NCBI RefSeq assembly: GCF_046630315.1
Contig: NZ_LQBD01000001.1
Location: 248,001-312,000 of the forward strand
Origin: Brucella anthropi_A
Lineage (GTDB): Bacteria > Pseudomonadota > Alphaproteobacteria > Rhizobiales > Rhizobiaceae
Length of the DNA: 64,000 nucleotides
Reading direction: 5' to 3'
The notes under the pieces are model-generated. The model searched no databases. It worked only from the letters and a program-made list of their open reading frames with translations, and was not told where the DNA came from. Positions 1-7,891 of the stretch are shown here, in pieces. The stretch's first letter is position 1. Every line of letters starts with the position of its first letter. The translations under genes were made by a program, and so were the position numbers.

Positions 1-74
1 AAGCTTAAAACTACCAGAATAATCAGGAGGGGTTTGTCGGCTCGGGCTTTCACGAAGACGATGAAGCGTTCCAG

Positions 75-215
75 AAAAGAGAACGCCCACTGCACTGGGA
101 GGAGGAGTGTGCAGTGGGCTGATCTGTAAAGCGCGATTGGGAGGAGGAGTATCGCGCTTTGGGTCCGGTTTTTGGGAGGAGGAGTAAACCGGACAACGCG
201 AAGATAGGAATACGG
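75..215 (-). ncRNA. alpha-r14/CcsR-like anti-Shine-Dalgarno sRNA, array 1
   Basis: Three consecutive perfect hairpins lie at 163-194, 128-160 and 85-119. Their arms are 9, 10 and 11 bp and every loop carries the same GGGAGGAGGAG core, which reads CTCCTCCTCCC on the minus strand. The last hairpin in that direction is followed by a T-rich run (complement of 72-84), as expected of an intrinsic terminator, so the RNA is placed on the minus strand. Repeated CUCCUCCC loops are the hallmark of the alphaproteobacterial alpha-r14 and cuckoo/CcsR sRNAs, which can mask ribosome binding sites. The 5' end is not resolved. A second, inverted copy lies at 790-912. Confidence 0.72.
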
Positions 216-269
216 CTCGCCACTTACAAGGGGCAATGCTGCAAGGCAGATATGCATTTTCGGGTAGCT

Positions 270-312
270 GAAAAAGAAACCGCCCCGCAGCGATCTAGCG
301 CGCTGGGGCGGT
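270..312 (-). terminator. Rho-independent terminator of a putative minus-strand sRNA
   Basis: A GC-rich bulged stem (279-292 with 301-312, core ACCGCCCC / GGGGCGGT) is followed on the minus strand by a TTTCTTTTTC tract (270-278). No protein gene ends here, so it probably terminates a small RNA starting somewhere in about 330-450. It shares the string CGCTGCGGGGCGGTTT with the terminator at 678-719 on the other strand. Confidence 0.6.
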
Positions 313-677
313 GCTCCCTCCTCCAAGTGGAGGAACAATAACCGCGCCCTTGCAGAAAGCAACCCCCTGTTAAAACTCTATAAATTTCAGAAAATACTGA
401 AATTAATGTACGGCTATGATGCGATGCCCGGTCGATTTCCGTCTCCCGCAAGATGTTCGGGATGACATTGCAAGCTGGATATGGGGCCGATCCTTATAAG
501 ATCTTATACGAAAGACTAAGGCCGCGGAAAAGTTTTCCGAAACAAGGGCTTCACAACCATACGGCGATATTGCTCCCTGAATCTTTGGTCGTTCATCATG
601 ATTGCCTGTTTATTTTTGGCCTGCGCTGTGAGTAAGCTCCGCCGTCTTCTTCGATTGGGGGCTTTCGAGGGAGATTC
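313..677. other. Non-coding stretch between two divergent putative sRNA units
   Basis: Only short open frames (about 60-75 codons) without recognisable content or good ribosome binding sites occur here. The stretch separates two outward-facing units, each made of a GC-rich terminator followed by an anti-SD hairpin array, so the divergent sRNA promoters should lie here. I cannot fix -35/-10 boxes. A short palindrome, CCTCCACTTGGAGG, lies at about 318-335. Confidence 0.4.
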
Positions 678-719
678 ACCGCCTCAGCGCGTTCACACGC
701 TGCGGGGCGGTTTTTATTT
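678..719 (+). terminator. Rho-independent terminator of a putative plus-strand sRNA
   Basis: The stem pairs ACCGCC-TC-AGCG (678-689) with CGCTGCGGGGCGGT (698-711) and is followed by TTTTTATTT. It is the mirror-image relative of the minus-strand terminator at 270-312 and sits directly upstream of the second anti-SD hairpin array. No protein gene precedes it, which suggests a small RNA ending at about 719. Confidence 0.62.
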
Positions 720-789
720 GCCTTGTCGAAACTGCATATCAGCAATGCAACCTTGTTGATTGAGCGCGCGGGGCGAACTGGTTATTAAA

Positions 790-912
790 AATGCGTTCGG
801 TTCACTCCTCCTCCCAAAGAACCGGACCTCAAGCGCGATACTCCTCCTCCCAATCGCGCTTACAGATTAAGCCCGCAATGCTCTCCTCCTCCCGAGCATT
901 GCGGGCTTTTCT
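790..912 (+). ncRNA. alpha-r14/CcsR-like anti-Shine-Dalgarno sRNA, array 2
   Basis: Three hairpins follow one another, each with a loop containing CTCCTCCTCCC. The first has arms 798-803/819-824. The second has perfect 9-bp arms 831-839/853-861. The third has a perfect 13-bp stem 871-883/894-906 followed by TTTT, which serves as the terminator. The middle hairpin has nearly the same sequence as that of array 1 at 128-160. The layout of three stem-loops exposing anti-Shine-Dalgarno loops, about 120 nt long, matches the alpha-r14 family. The 5' end at about 790 is inferred. Confidence 0.78.
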
Positions 913-1012
913 ATATCATGGTCACGTAATCTTTCAGGCTGGAACGCATTGTTAGTTCCAGAATCGGCGCTAACGTTCCATTTTCCTTGTGCGTGCACTC
1001 CTGAGAGCTCGC

Positions 1013-1070
1013 CCGCCTCGCGCCCCTAAGCCCCCCGCCCAAACGCGAGGCGGTTCCTTTAAGCGGAACC
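1013..1070 (+). other. Structured C-rich element, possible further sRNA
   Basis: A perfect 10-bp stem (1013-1022 with 1044-1053, CCGCCTCGCG) encloses a C-rich 21-nt loop and overlaps a second small stem GGTTCC/GGAACC (1052-1057, 1065-1070). There is no clear poly-T tail. It could be another C-rich-loop sRNA or simply a structured leader. Strand is uncertain. Confidence 0.3.
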
Positions 1071-1741
1071 TCCCAAAAGATTTCCTTCTTCCGTGTTTGG
1101 CCCAGACCTTTCGGAGTGGGTTTGGCTGTGCTTGATGAAGCAAGAAAGCAATCAGAAAAGAACGATTGTTCTATCGGGATATATCCATCATCTGCACGGG
1201 CGATGTTTGTTTGACGGCCTTGCTGTGCTGCGCTTGGTCGATAAGCTTTTTGTCCAGGCTGCGATATGACCGATTGTGCGCGTCAAAAACGCAGCAGAAT
1301 TCAGGAAATACAGAAATTATGCTCTAAAAAGAATCGGATGATTCTCGTTTTTCTTGATGGCAATCAAAGCAATCTGCCTTTCAGTGAAATAAAAATGTAT
1401 TATAAATTTATAATACATTACGTAGCGTCATATTTGATCGTAATTTAAATTTATATTTTCTGTGGCGTCTTCTGTGGAAGGGCGAAGAAACGATGATTGT
1501 CGGTCAAAATATCCGTTTATAATCAAAAGCGAGTTGAGTCGTTTCCAACGCGGAAATGCCTTCAGTAATTTGTGCGGGTGCAGTTTGCGTTCTGCGCCCG
1601 AAGGCTGTTCACAGGCTTGATTGTTATGCTCTGGCCGTCAAAAAGACCGACAGCGCCCACTGTCGGAACATTCAGGCTCCAGAAATTAACCATCTGTTAA
1701 CCATTGCGCATATAGACCGGATAAACCGTTTTTTAACCAAG
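1071..1741. promoter_or_regulatory. Intergenic region upstream of minC
   Basis: No convincing gene is seen. The stretch from about 1370 to 1460 is strongly AT-rich and includes long A/T runs, unlike the flanks, and is a plausible promoter zone for minC. An open frame continues upstream of minC from 1556, but its extra N-terminal residues do not resemble MinC. Confidence 0.35.
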
Positions 1742-2470
1742 ATGAATCAAGTGCTAACACAGTCTCGTCCAATCCGCTTGAAAGGGAGGTCCTTTCTTGC
1801 GCTGGTGCTCTCGCCTGAATTGCCGCTCGATGGCTGGCTCGACAAGCTGGATGATCTTGCAGCACGTTCAGTGGGATTCTTTCTCAATCGTCCGATCGTT
1901 CTCGATCTGGAGAATGTTTCGATCGAGCGCCCGCAACTGGTCCAACTGCTTGAGGATCTGGTTAGCCGTGGTGTCTGGATTACGGGTTTCGAAAATGCGC
2001 GGCCTTCTCTTCTGGGGCCAGGTATGCCGCCCGCAATGCGGGGTGGGCAGCCGGCGGCAGATTTCGACCCGGAGATAGCAGAACCAAAACCGAAGGAGCG
2101 CGCACCGGCCGCGCCCGCAGCGGTGCAACTCGTCAAGGCGGTTCCTTCCATGGTTGTCACCGAGCCGGTCCGGTCGGGGCAGTCGATCTATTTTCCCGAC
2201 GGCGATGTAACGATCGTCGGTTCGGTCGCATCCGGCGCCGAAGTCGTGGCTGGCGGCTCGATCCACGTTTATGGCGCGCTGCGCGGTCGCGCAATGGCTG
2301 GAACAGCCGGAAATGCCGATGCCCGCATATTCTGTCGCAAGATGGAAGCTGAACTTGTCGCCATCGATGGCCTCTACAAGACGGCCGAAGACATGGAAGG
2401 CAGGCTTCGCGGTCAGGCAGTCCAGCTTTGGCTCGACGGCGACTACATGATGGCCGAAACGCTGAATTAG
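1742..2470 (+). CDS. minC: Septum site-determining protein MinC
   Basis: Inhibitor of FtsZ ring assembly that acts with MinD at the inner membrane to keep division at midcell. The 242-residue product has an N-terminal MinC domain (about 1-105), a Pro/Ala-rich linker (about 115-155) and a C-terminal beta-helix domain rich in Gly/Val turns (about 160-240) that contacts MinD. The ATG at 1742 gives the family length; the frame is open further upstream to 1556, but that extension does not look like MinC. minD and minE follow in the same direction, separated by about 250 nt containing a dispersed repeat, so minC may have a partly separate transcript. Confidence 0.93.
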   Translation: MNQVLTQSRPIRLKGRSFLALVLSPELPLDGWLDKLDDLAARSVGFFLNRPIVLDLENVSIERPQLVQLLEDLVSRGVWITGFENARPSLLGPGMPPAMRGGQPAADFDPEIAEPKPKERAPAAPAAVQLVKAVPSMVVTEPVRSGQSIYFPDGDVTIVGSVASGAEVVAGGSIHVYGALRGRAMAGTAGNADARIFCRKMEAELVAIDGLYKTAEDMEGRLRGQAVQLWLDGDYMMAETLN

Positions 2471-2600
2471 AGCATTTTCGAGCCAAAGGTCTGAAACGGT
2501 TTTGCGTGAGGCAAATGCGACAAAACAAATAGTCGGAGCGGTTTCCGCGATTCCGTTAAAACAGGAGCCGCTCTAGCATGCAGCCCAGAGCCATGGATCG
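2471..2600 (+). repeat. Dispersed intergenic repeat of Rhizobiales type
   Basis: The sequence after the minC stop (agagcattttcgag..., then gcggtttccgcgattccg... and an ending gagccgctct) has the look of the short mosaic intergenic repeats common in Brucellaceae and Rhizobiaceae. A related copy with the core ATTTCCGAGCCGAA is at 39113-39178. It encodes nothing and may act as a structured spacer between minC and minD. Confidence 0.45.
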
Positions 2601-2724
2601 CTTTGGGAAAACAGATACTCAACCGGATTTGGAGCACTTTTGAGTGCTGCATGGGAAAAACAGGGCATTTCATATCCCGGGTAACGGATGCTCTGGAGGC
2701 GCGCGGGAGATACAGGAGACAAAT

Positions 2725-3540
2725 ATGGCAAAAGTGATTGTTGTAACTTCCGGCAAGGGTGGCGTTGGCAAGACGACATCGACCGCTGCAATCGGCGCTG
2801 CCTTGGCGCAGCGCGGCGAAAAGACTGTCGTTATCGATTTCGATGTCGGCCTTCGTAACCTCGATCTCGTTATGGGCGCAGAGCGGCGCGTGGTGTTCGA
2901 CCTGGTCAATGTCATCCAGGGCGATGCAAAGCTTCCGCAGGCTTTGATCCGCGACAAGCGCCTTGAAACGCTGTATCTGCTGCCGGCCTCCCAAACGCGC
3001 GACAAGGACAATCTGACCACCGATGGCGTCGACCGCGTCATGGAAGACCTCAAGAAAGAGTTCGACTGGATCATTTGCGATAGTCCTGCCGGGATCGAGC
3101 GCGGTGCCACGCTTGCCATGCGCCATGCCGATATGGCGGTGGTCGTGACAAATCCGGAGGTTTCGTCCGTTCGAGATTCCGACCGCATTATCGGCCTGCT
3201 GGATGCCAAGACGCTCAAGGCCGAACGCGGCGAACGCGTGGAAAAGCATCTTCTGTTGACCCGTTATGATCCGGTTCGGGCGGAGCGTGGCGACATGCTC
3301 AAGGTGGATGACGTTCTTGAAATCCTGTCCATTCCGCTTCTCGGCATCATCCCGGAAAGCCAGGACGTTCTGCGGGCATCCAATATCGGTTCGCCCGTAA
3401 CGCTTGCCGATCAGCGCAGTGCGCCTGCATTGGCTTATCTCGACGCAGCCCGCCGCCTTGCCGGCGAAGAAGTGCCGATGACTGTTCCATCCGAAAAGCG
3501 CGGCCTTCTGGGTAAACTTTTCGGAAGGAGAGCGGCATGA
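2725..3540 (+). CDS. minD: Septum site-determining ATPase MinD
   Basis: Membrane-associated ParA-type ATPase that recruits MinC and is released by MinE, giving the pole-to-pole Min oscillation. The deviant Walker A motif GKGGVGKT is at residues 11-18, and the D-loop (about residues 38-45) and the family sequence following GLRNLDLVMG are present. The C-terminus ends in a short basic/hydrophobic helix (GLLGKLFGRR), the membrane-targeting sequence. Length is 271 aa, as expected. The ATG at 2725 is preceded by CAGGAG; an upstream in-frame extension is not MinD-like. It overlaps minE by four bases (ATGA). Confidence 0.97.
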   Translation: MAKVIVVTSGKGGVGKTTSTAAIGAALAQRGEKTVVIDFDVGLRNLDLVMGAERRVVFDLVNVIQGDAKLPQALIRDKRLETLYLLPASQTRDKDNLTTDGVDRVMEDLKKEFDWIICDSPAGIERGATLAMRHADMAVVVTNPEVSSVRDSDRIIGLLDAKTLKAERGERVEKHLLLTRYDPVRAERGDMLKVDDVLEILSIPLLGIIPESQDVLRASNIGSPVTLADQRSAPALAYLDAARRLAGEEVPMTVPSEKRGLLGKLFGRRAA

Positions 3541-3806
3541 GCCTGTTTCGTTTCTTCAGCAAACCTGCTTCCGCGCCACAAGCGCGCGAACGGTTGCAGG
3601 TGCTGCTTGCCCATGAAAGGGCGTCACACGAGCATTCCGATCTTGTTGCGGTGCTGCGGGAGGAAATCCTCGCCGTTATTGCCAAACATATCCAGATCGA
3701 TCGCGACAAGGTCAGCGTGAAAATGGATCGGGGCGATCAGATGTCGACGCTCGAAGTCGATATCGAACTTCCGTTGAAGACGAAAGCGAAGGTGCGGGCA
3801 GCCTGA
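3537..3806 (+). CDS. minE: Cell division topological specificity factor MinE
   Basis: An 89-aa partner of MinD that stimulates its ATPase and gives the MinCD inhibitor its topology. The N-terminal amphipathic segment (MSLFRFFS) and the MinD-contact helix (about residues 17-33, RERLQVLLAHER) are followed by the dimerisation beta-domain containing the ILAVI and VDIELP strands. The start overlaps the minD stop, so the two are translationally coupled. Confidence 0.96.
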   Translation: MSLFRFFSKPASAPQARERLQVLLAHERASHEHSDLVAVLREEILAVIAKHIQIDRDKVSVKMDRGDQMSTLEVDIELPLKTKAKVRAA

Positions 3807-3851
3807 TTAACACCAATCTTGCGGATAGCCAGAAAGATGGAGGGAAAAACC

Positions 3852-4022
3852 ATGAACCGCGGTGCACTTCTCACCAGATTGAAGGAGCTTCAGGAGCTTC
3901 CAAAGTTTCAGAAGCGGGATATCTGTACCATAAGCGCTTTCTTGCAGCTTGAGGCACTGGCAGAGCATGTCAGGGTCTGTGAGGAGGCGGCAGGTGTTGC
4001 ACAAACTGGGCAGGATCATTGA
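3852..4022 (+). CDS. Small hypothetical protein downstream of minE
   Basis: A 56-codon frame starting MNRGALLTRL, with a good ribosome binding site (GGAGGG, 7 nt upstream). It ends inside a strong Rho-independent terminator, suggesting it is the last gene of the min transcript. It contains Cys residues at about 24 and 43 and has a helical, charged composition. I recognise no family. An in-frame ATG at 3819 is possible but lacks a ribosome binding site. Confidence 0.5.
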   Translation: MNRGALLTRLKELQELPKFQKRDICTISAFLQLEALAEHVRVCEEAAGVAQTGQDH

Positions 4023-4035
4023 TCCTGCCTTTTTT
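4009..4035 (+). terminator. Rho-independent terminator of the min operon
   Basis: Perfect 10-bp arms GGCAGGATCA (4009-4018) and TGATCCTGCC (4020-4029) are followed immediately by six T residues. The stop codon of the small preceding frame lies in the loop. Confidence 0.85.
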
Positions 4036-4115
4036 CTGGAATGCCCCGACCTTCCAGCATTTTTCCGCCTGCAAGCCCGGCAGGCTGGCAAGACATGGAT
4101 AAAACAGTCTCGCCT

Positions 4116-4199
4116 TCACGGCACGGCAAAAAACATCTGCAAATAGCAGCCGAGGACGACAAGGGCGATAAGTGCTGCGATGAGGAACAGGAGCTTCAT
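4116..4199 (-). CDS. Possible 27-aa single-pass membrane peptide
   Basis: A minus-strand frame encodes a 27-residue, strongly hydrophobic peptide (start MKLLFLIAALIALVV, one Cys at 17) that would form one transmembrane helix. It sits between the min operon terminator and argP in an otherwise empty stretch (4036-4327). The ribosome binding site is weak. It could be a genuine small membrane protein or chance. Confidence 0.3.
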   Translation of the reverse strand: MKLLFLIAALIALVVLGCYLQMFFAVP

Positions 4200-4327
4200 T
4201 GTTCATGGATCGCTCAATTACCGTTCACATTCAAGAAAACACATGGTGATTGACCGTGAGCACAAGGGCAATCTTGTCCTACCTCCTTGTTTTCATAGAT
4301 TTTCTCGTTGATTATCTTTTTTCTTTC

Positions 4328-5233
4328 TTATGGAAGAGGCCCCAATTCTGATCGCGCTATCGTCAAAACGGTTTGCGTGAGGCCCGCAAGCCTGTCGGCT
4401 GCCAGACGATTGACCTGCCAGAACAGGGGAATATCCAGGGGCGTGTCCGGGATCAGTTCGACCAGTTGCCCGGATTTCAAATATTGGCCAACCAGTTGTA
4501 TCGGGTTCATCCCCCATCCCATGCCCGACAGGCTTGCATCGACAAAAGCCTGTGTCGACGGCAGCCAATGGGTCGGGCACGCTATGTCGGTGCCGAGGAC
4601 AGTGCGTACCCATTGATCCTGCAATCTGTCCTTCTGGTTGAAGGTCAGCGCCGGCGCGCGGGCGATGGCGTCGTATGTCGCACCGTCGGCAAGGTAGCGC
4701 GCGATGAACTCCGGTGAAGCTGTGGCACGGTACTGGAGGACGCCGAGCGGGGTGAGACGGCAGCCCTGAACGGGTTTGGACAAGGAGGTGACGGCGGCTA
4801 TAACCCGCCCCCGGCGCAACCATTCAGCCGTATGATCCTGATCGTCGACGGCTATGTTGAAAAGATAGTCGGATGCAGCACCGAATTGTGAGATCGCTTT
4901 CAGGAACCATGTGCCCAGACTGTCGGCATTGGTTGCTATATGAAGTGTGACGCGCTGTGCGGTGTTTTCGCGGCTCGACAGGCCGGGCAATTCTGCCAGA
5001 AGTTCGCGTTCCAGCATGCCGACCTGCTCGATATGCCGGCATAACCAGTCGCCTTTTTCGGTCGCCGTGCAGGGCGAGCCGCGTTCGATCAGAACAGCGC
5101 CCAGCCTCTCCTCCAGATGCTTGACGCGTTGGGAAACGGCCGATGGGGTTACATTCAGTGCCCGCGCGGCCTTCTCAAAACTGCCTGTCTGGACCACCAT
5201 CGCCACGGCTTTCAGGGCGGAATAGTCGATCAT
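4328..5233 (-). CDS. argP: LysR-family regulator of the ArgP/LysG group
   Basis: Transcription factor of about 301 aa. The N-terminal winged helix-turn-helix (about residues 1-60, with the conserved FEKAARALNVTPSAVSQR helix pair) is followed by a LysR substrate-binding domain. In this group the regulator senses basic amino acids and activates the LysE/ArgO exporter, and here it is transcribed divergently from exactly such a gene. The ATG at 5233 gives the family N-terminus (MIDYSALKAV); the longer frame to 5296 runs into the promoter. Confidence 0.9.
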   Translation of the reverse strand: MIDYSALKAVAMVVQTGSFEKAARALNVTPSAVSQRVKHLEERLGAVLIERGSPCTATEKGDWLCRHIEQVGMLERELLAELPGLSSRENTAQRVTLHIATNADSLGTWFLKAISQFGAASDYLFNIAVDDQDHTAEWLRRGRVIAAVTSLSKPVQGCRLTPLGVLQYRATASPEFIARYLADGATYDAIARAPALTFNQKDRLQDQWVRTVLGTDIACPTHWLPSTQAFVDASLSGMGWGMNPIQLVGQYLKSGQLVELIPDTPLDIPLFWQVNRLAADRLAGLTQTVLTIARSELGPLP

Positions 5234-5327
5234 TAGTTTTCCTAAACCAGAATTACCAGATTTAACTATTCTAATCCGCCGGCTTCCGATATCCAAGCGT
5301 CGACCTACTCCCTGGCGGTGACTGCAT
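5234..5327. promoter_or_regulatory. argP-lysE divergent promoter region
   Basis: A 94-bp divergent intergenic region with an AT-rich stretch at about 5234-5275, including TTAG-N5-CTAA (5233-5245), a LysR-box-like dyad close to the argP start. ArgP-type control of lysE and autoregulation are expected from family knowledge. No footprint-level site can be assigned. Confidence 0.4.
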
Positions 5328-5936
5328 ATGAACCCTTCCGTTTACGTAACCGGCCTTACCATGGGCCTCAGCCTCATTGTCGCCATTGGCGCGCAGAACG
5401 CTTTTGTTTTACGGCAGGGTTTGCGTGGCGAGCATGTTTTTGCGGTCAGTCTCGTTTGCGCCATATCGGACGCCATTCTTATTCTTGTGGGCGTGACCAG
5501 CTTCCAGAAAATCGCCGCCGTCATGCCGACGCTTGATCCGATCATGCGCTATGGCGGCGCAGCCTTTCTGATCTGGTATGGAGCGCGCAGCCTCTATTCA
5601 GCGTTCACTTCGTCTGCCGTCCTTGCGACCGCGAATGGGGCATCCGTGAGCCTCACAACGACGATCGCAACCTGTCTGGCGCTGACCTGGCTCAATCCCC
5701 ATGTTTATCTGGACACGGTGGTCTTGCTCGGGACAATCTCCACCCAGTTTTCCGGTTTTCAGGCATCCTTCGCTGCGGGCGCCATCACCGCATCTTTCGT
5801 GTTTTTCTTTTCGCTTGGCTTCGGCGCGCGTTGGTTGCGGCCGATCTTTGCCCGCCCGTCTTCGTGGCGTGTTCTTGAAGGCATCATTGCGATAACGATG
5901 TGGTCGATTGCGCTGAAACTCGTGATCGGCATGTAA
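5328..5936 (+). CDS. lysE: LysE/ArgO-family basic amino acid exporter
   Basis: A 202-aa inner-membrane exporter of the LysE family with about six hydrophobic segments. The conserved first segment contains the sequence GLSLIVAIGAQNAFVLRQGL, characteristic of LysE/ArgO, and the sequence LTWLNPHVYLDTVVLLG is the second family signature. Divergent from an ArgP-type regulator, the classical arrangement, so lysine/arginine efflux is the likely role. Confidence 0.93.
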   Translation: MNPSVYVTGLTMGLSLIVAIGAQNAFVLRQGLRGEHVFAVSLVCAISDAILILVGVTSFQKIAAVMPTLDPIMRYGGAAFLIWYGARSLYSAFTSSAVLATANGASVSLTTTIATCLALTWLNPHVYLDTVVLLGTISTQFSGFQASFAAGAITASFVFFFSLGFGARWLRPIFARPSSWRVLEGIIAITMWSIALKLVIGM

Positions 5937-6011
5937 CCAGTTTGACCGGCAGATCTGGCGAAAGCGTTTCGGTCGGCGCGGCGACTGGATTATCCCGTTC
6001 AAACGGGGTTT

Positions 6012-7244
6012 TCAGAGATTGCGGACATGCTCCGGGCGAAAGCCTACGCCGATCAATCTGCCCGCCAGATGCGCAAGAAGAGGCCAGCGCGCAAGATGGC
6101 GCATGAAGGCGGGCGGTCCCTCGCGTTTGATATCATTCGTTTCCCGCTTGCGGCGATCGCTCCGCATCATCAGCTGCAACTTCTGGGTTGCTCTGGTCGG
6201 AAAACGACGCCGGGCCTCTACAGCCGCGAGATAGGGGGATAGGTCTTTGTTTTCCTTGAGCGGTACCGTCAGAATATTTGCTGCCGCAACGGCATCCTGG
6301 ATAGCAAGATTGACCCCGAAACCACCAATGGGCGACATGGCGTGAGCTGCGTCGCCGATGCAAAGAAGCCCCGGTTTCCACCATGTCTTCAGTCGGTCGA
6401 TGCGCACGCTCAGCAGATGGACATCATCCCATGTGCGTATTTCATCCATCCGGTCAGCAGGTAATGGCGATATGTTTGCAACCGCCTGCCGAAAGGCATT
6501 GAGGCCGCTTTGCCGGACATCGGCGAAAGTCTGCTTGCGCAATACATAACCGCATTGCCAGTAGTCGCCGCGATCGATCATGACAAAACCTTGCCGGGGG
6601 CCGCCATGGCCCATTGTGTAGGGCGGATCATTGGGCGCGTGCGACAGTTTCATCCAGAGGATTTCGCTTGGTGATCCAAAATTTTCGACCTCGAGACCGG
6701 CTTTCGTCCGCACCACCGAGTTTCTGCCGTCGGCACCGATGACGAGCCTGGCATTGATGCGGATGGTTTCATTTGCTGTTGTCGCGGAGAACCCGGTGAC
6801 TGTTCCGTCCTGTTCGGTCAAATCGATCATACGGGCCGACATGATGAGGCGGAAGTTTGGATATTTTGCAGCTTCGCGCGCTATGTAATCGAGAAACTCC
6901 CATTGCGGCATGAAGGCGATAAACCGACACCGGGCGGGGATTTTTGAAAAATCAGCTATCGTAATGTCCTTGCCGCCGATTTCCGCATGTAACCGGTGCG
7001 CCTTCGTATGGGGGAGGGCAAGAAGGTTCTCCAGCAAGCCAAGCTCATGCATGATTTGAAGCGTGGACGGGTGAATGGTATCGCCACGAAAATCACGCAA
7101 AAAATCAGCATGCTTTTCGACAATGGTGACGTTCACGCCCGCACGTGCGAGCAGAAGTCCCAGCATCAATCCTGCCGGTCCACCGCCCGCTATCGCGCAA
7201 TCAGTATTCATGTGACTGATATTCGATGTGATCGGTTGCGTCAT
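6012..7244 (-). CDS. FAD-dependent monooxygenase (PHBH-fold hydroxylase family)
   Basis: A 410-aa flavoprotein of the p-hydroxybenzoate-hydroxylase fold. The dinucleotide-binding motif GGGPAGLMLGLLLARAG is near residue 20, the internal DG motif (VIGADGRNSVVR) is near 190, and the second FAD motif GDAAHAMSPIGGFGVNLAIQDA is near 310. The substrate is not evident. It stands alone on the minus strand, convergent with lysE. A terminator-like hairpin lies 41-75 nt upstream of the start, so its leader may be attenuated. Confidence 0.85.
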   Translation of the reverse strand: MTQPITSNISHMNTDCAIAGGGPAGLMLGLLLARAGVNVTIVEKHADFLRDFRGDTIHPSTLQIMHELGLLENLLALPHTKAHRLHAEIGGKDITIADFSKIPARCRFIAFMPQWEFLDYIAREAAKYPNFRLIMSARMIDLTEQDGTVTGFSATTANETIRINARLVIGADGRNSVVRTKAGLEVENFGSPSEILWMKLSHAPNDPPYTMGHGGPRQGFVMIDRGDYWQCGYVLRKQTFADVRQSGLNAFRQAVANISPLPADRMDEIRTWDDVHLLSVRIDRLKTWWKPGLLCIGDAAHAMSPIGGFGVNLAIQDAVAAANILTVPLKENKDLSPYLAAVEARRRFPTRATQKLQLMMRSDRRKRETNDIKREGPPAFMRHLARWPLLAHLAGRLIGVGFRPEHVRNL

Positions 7245-7284
7245 GACTATCCACTCGACCGTATTTGTGTTGGGTGCCAGACAT

Positions 7285-7319
7285 AAAAAGACCGGCGCTC
7301 TCGACAGGTCAAGCGCCGG
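7285..7319 (-). terminator. Terminator-like hairpin in the leader of the FAD monooxygenase gene
   Basis: 8-bp arms (CCGGCGCT at 7292-7299, AGCGCCGG at 7312-7319) are followed on the minus strand by TCTTTTT. It lies between the 7505-7891 gene, which already has its own hairpin, and the start at 7244, so it may be an attenuator or end a short leader RNA. Confidence 0.55.
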
Positions 7320-7442
7320 CTGGAGGTCTACGCGACCGGTAGGTCAAAATATGACTTAATTTATCATGTTTTATTTGTCAAGGGAGTGGACGCCGCGAAG
7401 ATCAATGCGTGGGGGCCGGTCGAAAGAAGGCGGGTCGTCTCC

Positions 7443-7470
7443 AAACCCCGGCCTGGCTGGGCCGGGGTTT
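7443..7470 (-). terminator. Hairpin after the small secreted protein gene
   Basis: Perfect 11-bp arms AAACCCCGGCC / GGCCGGGGTTT with a 6-nt loop, just downstream of the minus-strand stop at 7505. The T-run is short on either strand, so it is a symmetric and probably moderate terminator. Confidence 0.6.
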
Positions 7471-7504
7471 TGGGTGTCGGGCATGCAAAGATTGCGTCCG
7501 CACG

Positions 7505-7891
7505 CTATTTTTGAATCTGTGTAGCTGATTGCTTGATTGCAGTGGTGATCTGCCGGCAGAACGGCTCGATGCTTTTGCCTGATGTCTTGGCAAATTCCTC
7601 GACATCGGTTTCTTGTCCCATCGACTGGACGACACCTTTCTTTCCTGCTTCGAGGGCCGCATCGGGCCCTGCTTTGTCGGCCGGTGCCTGCATCAGTTTC
7701 ATGATCGACTTCTGGCCATCTATGTCTTCCTGAGTGGCGAAGCCTTTGTCCTTGCAGTATTCGACAATACCAAGCTGGTTTGTTGCGGCTTTATATAGAT
7801 CTTCTGGTGACATTTGCTGTGCAGCTTGGGCCATTGCGCCGCTGCTAGTCAAAACAGCCAGCATAAAGGTGCATATTCCTGCATTTTTCAT
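7505..7891 (-). CDS. Hypothetical exported protein with a signal peptide
   Basis: A 128-aa product with a typical Sec signal peptide (residues 1-22, cleavage after AMAQA) and a small, mostly helical mature domain containing two Cys (about positions 46 and 112) that could form a disulphide in the periplasm. The mature part is Gln/Lys/Ala rich. I do not recognise a function. It is followed by a hairpin and appears monocistronic. Confidence 0.75.
   Translation of the reverse strand: MKNAGICTFMLAVLTSSGAMAQAAQQMSPEDLYKAATNQLGIVEYCKDKGFATQEDIDGQKSIMKLMQAPADKAGPDAALEAGKKGVVQSMGQETDVEEFAKTSGKSIEPFCRQITTAIKQSATQIQK

Noticed and set aside
75..200. A CRISPR array suggested by repeated GGGAGGAGGAG units
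   Set aside because: The repeats are hairpin loops inside different stems; spacers are not unique inserts of constant size and there are no cas genes.
159..1448. Several open frames of 60-75 codons in the left end (for example 159-341, 224-451, 453-635, 1266-1448)
   Set aside because: They cross sRNA hairpins and terminators, lack good ribosome binding sites and have no protein-like pattern; the region is better explained as non-coding RNA genes and promoters.
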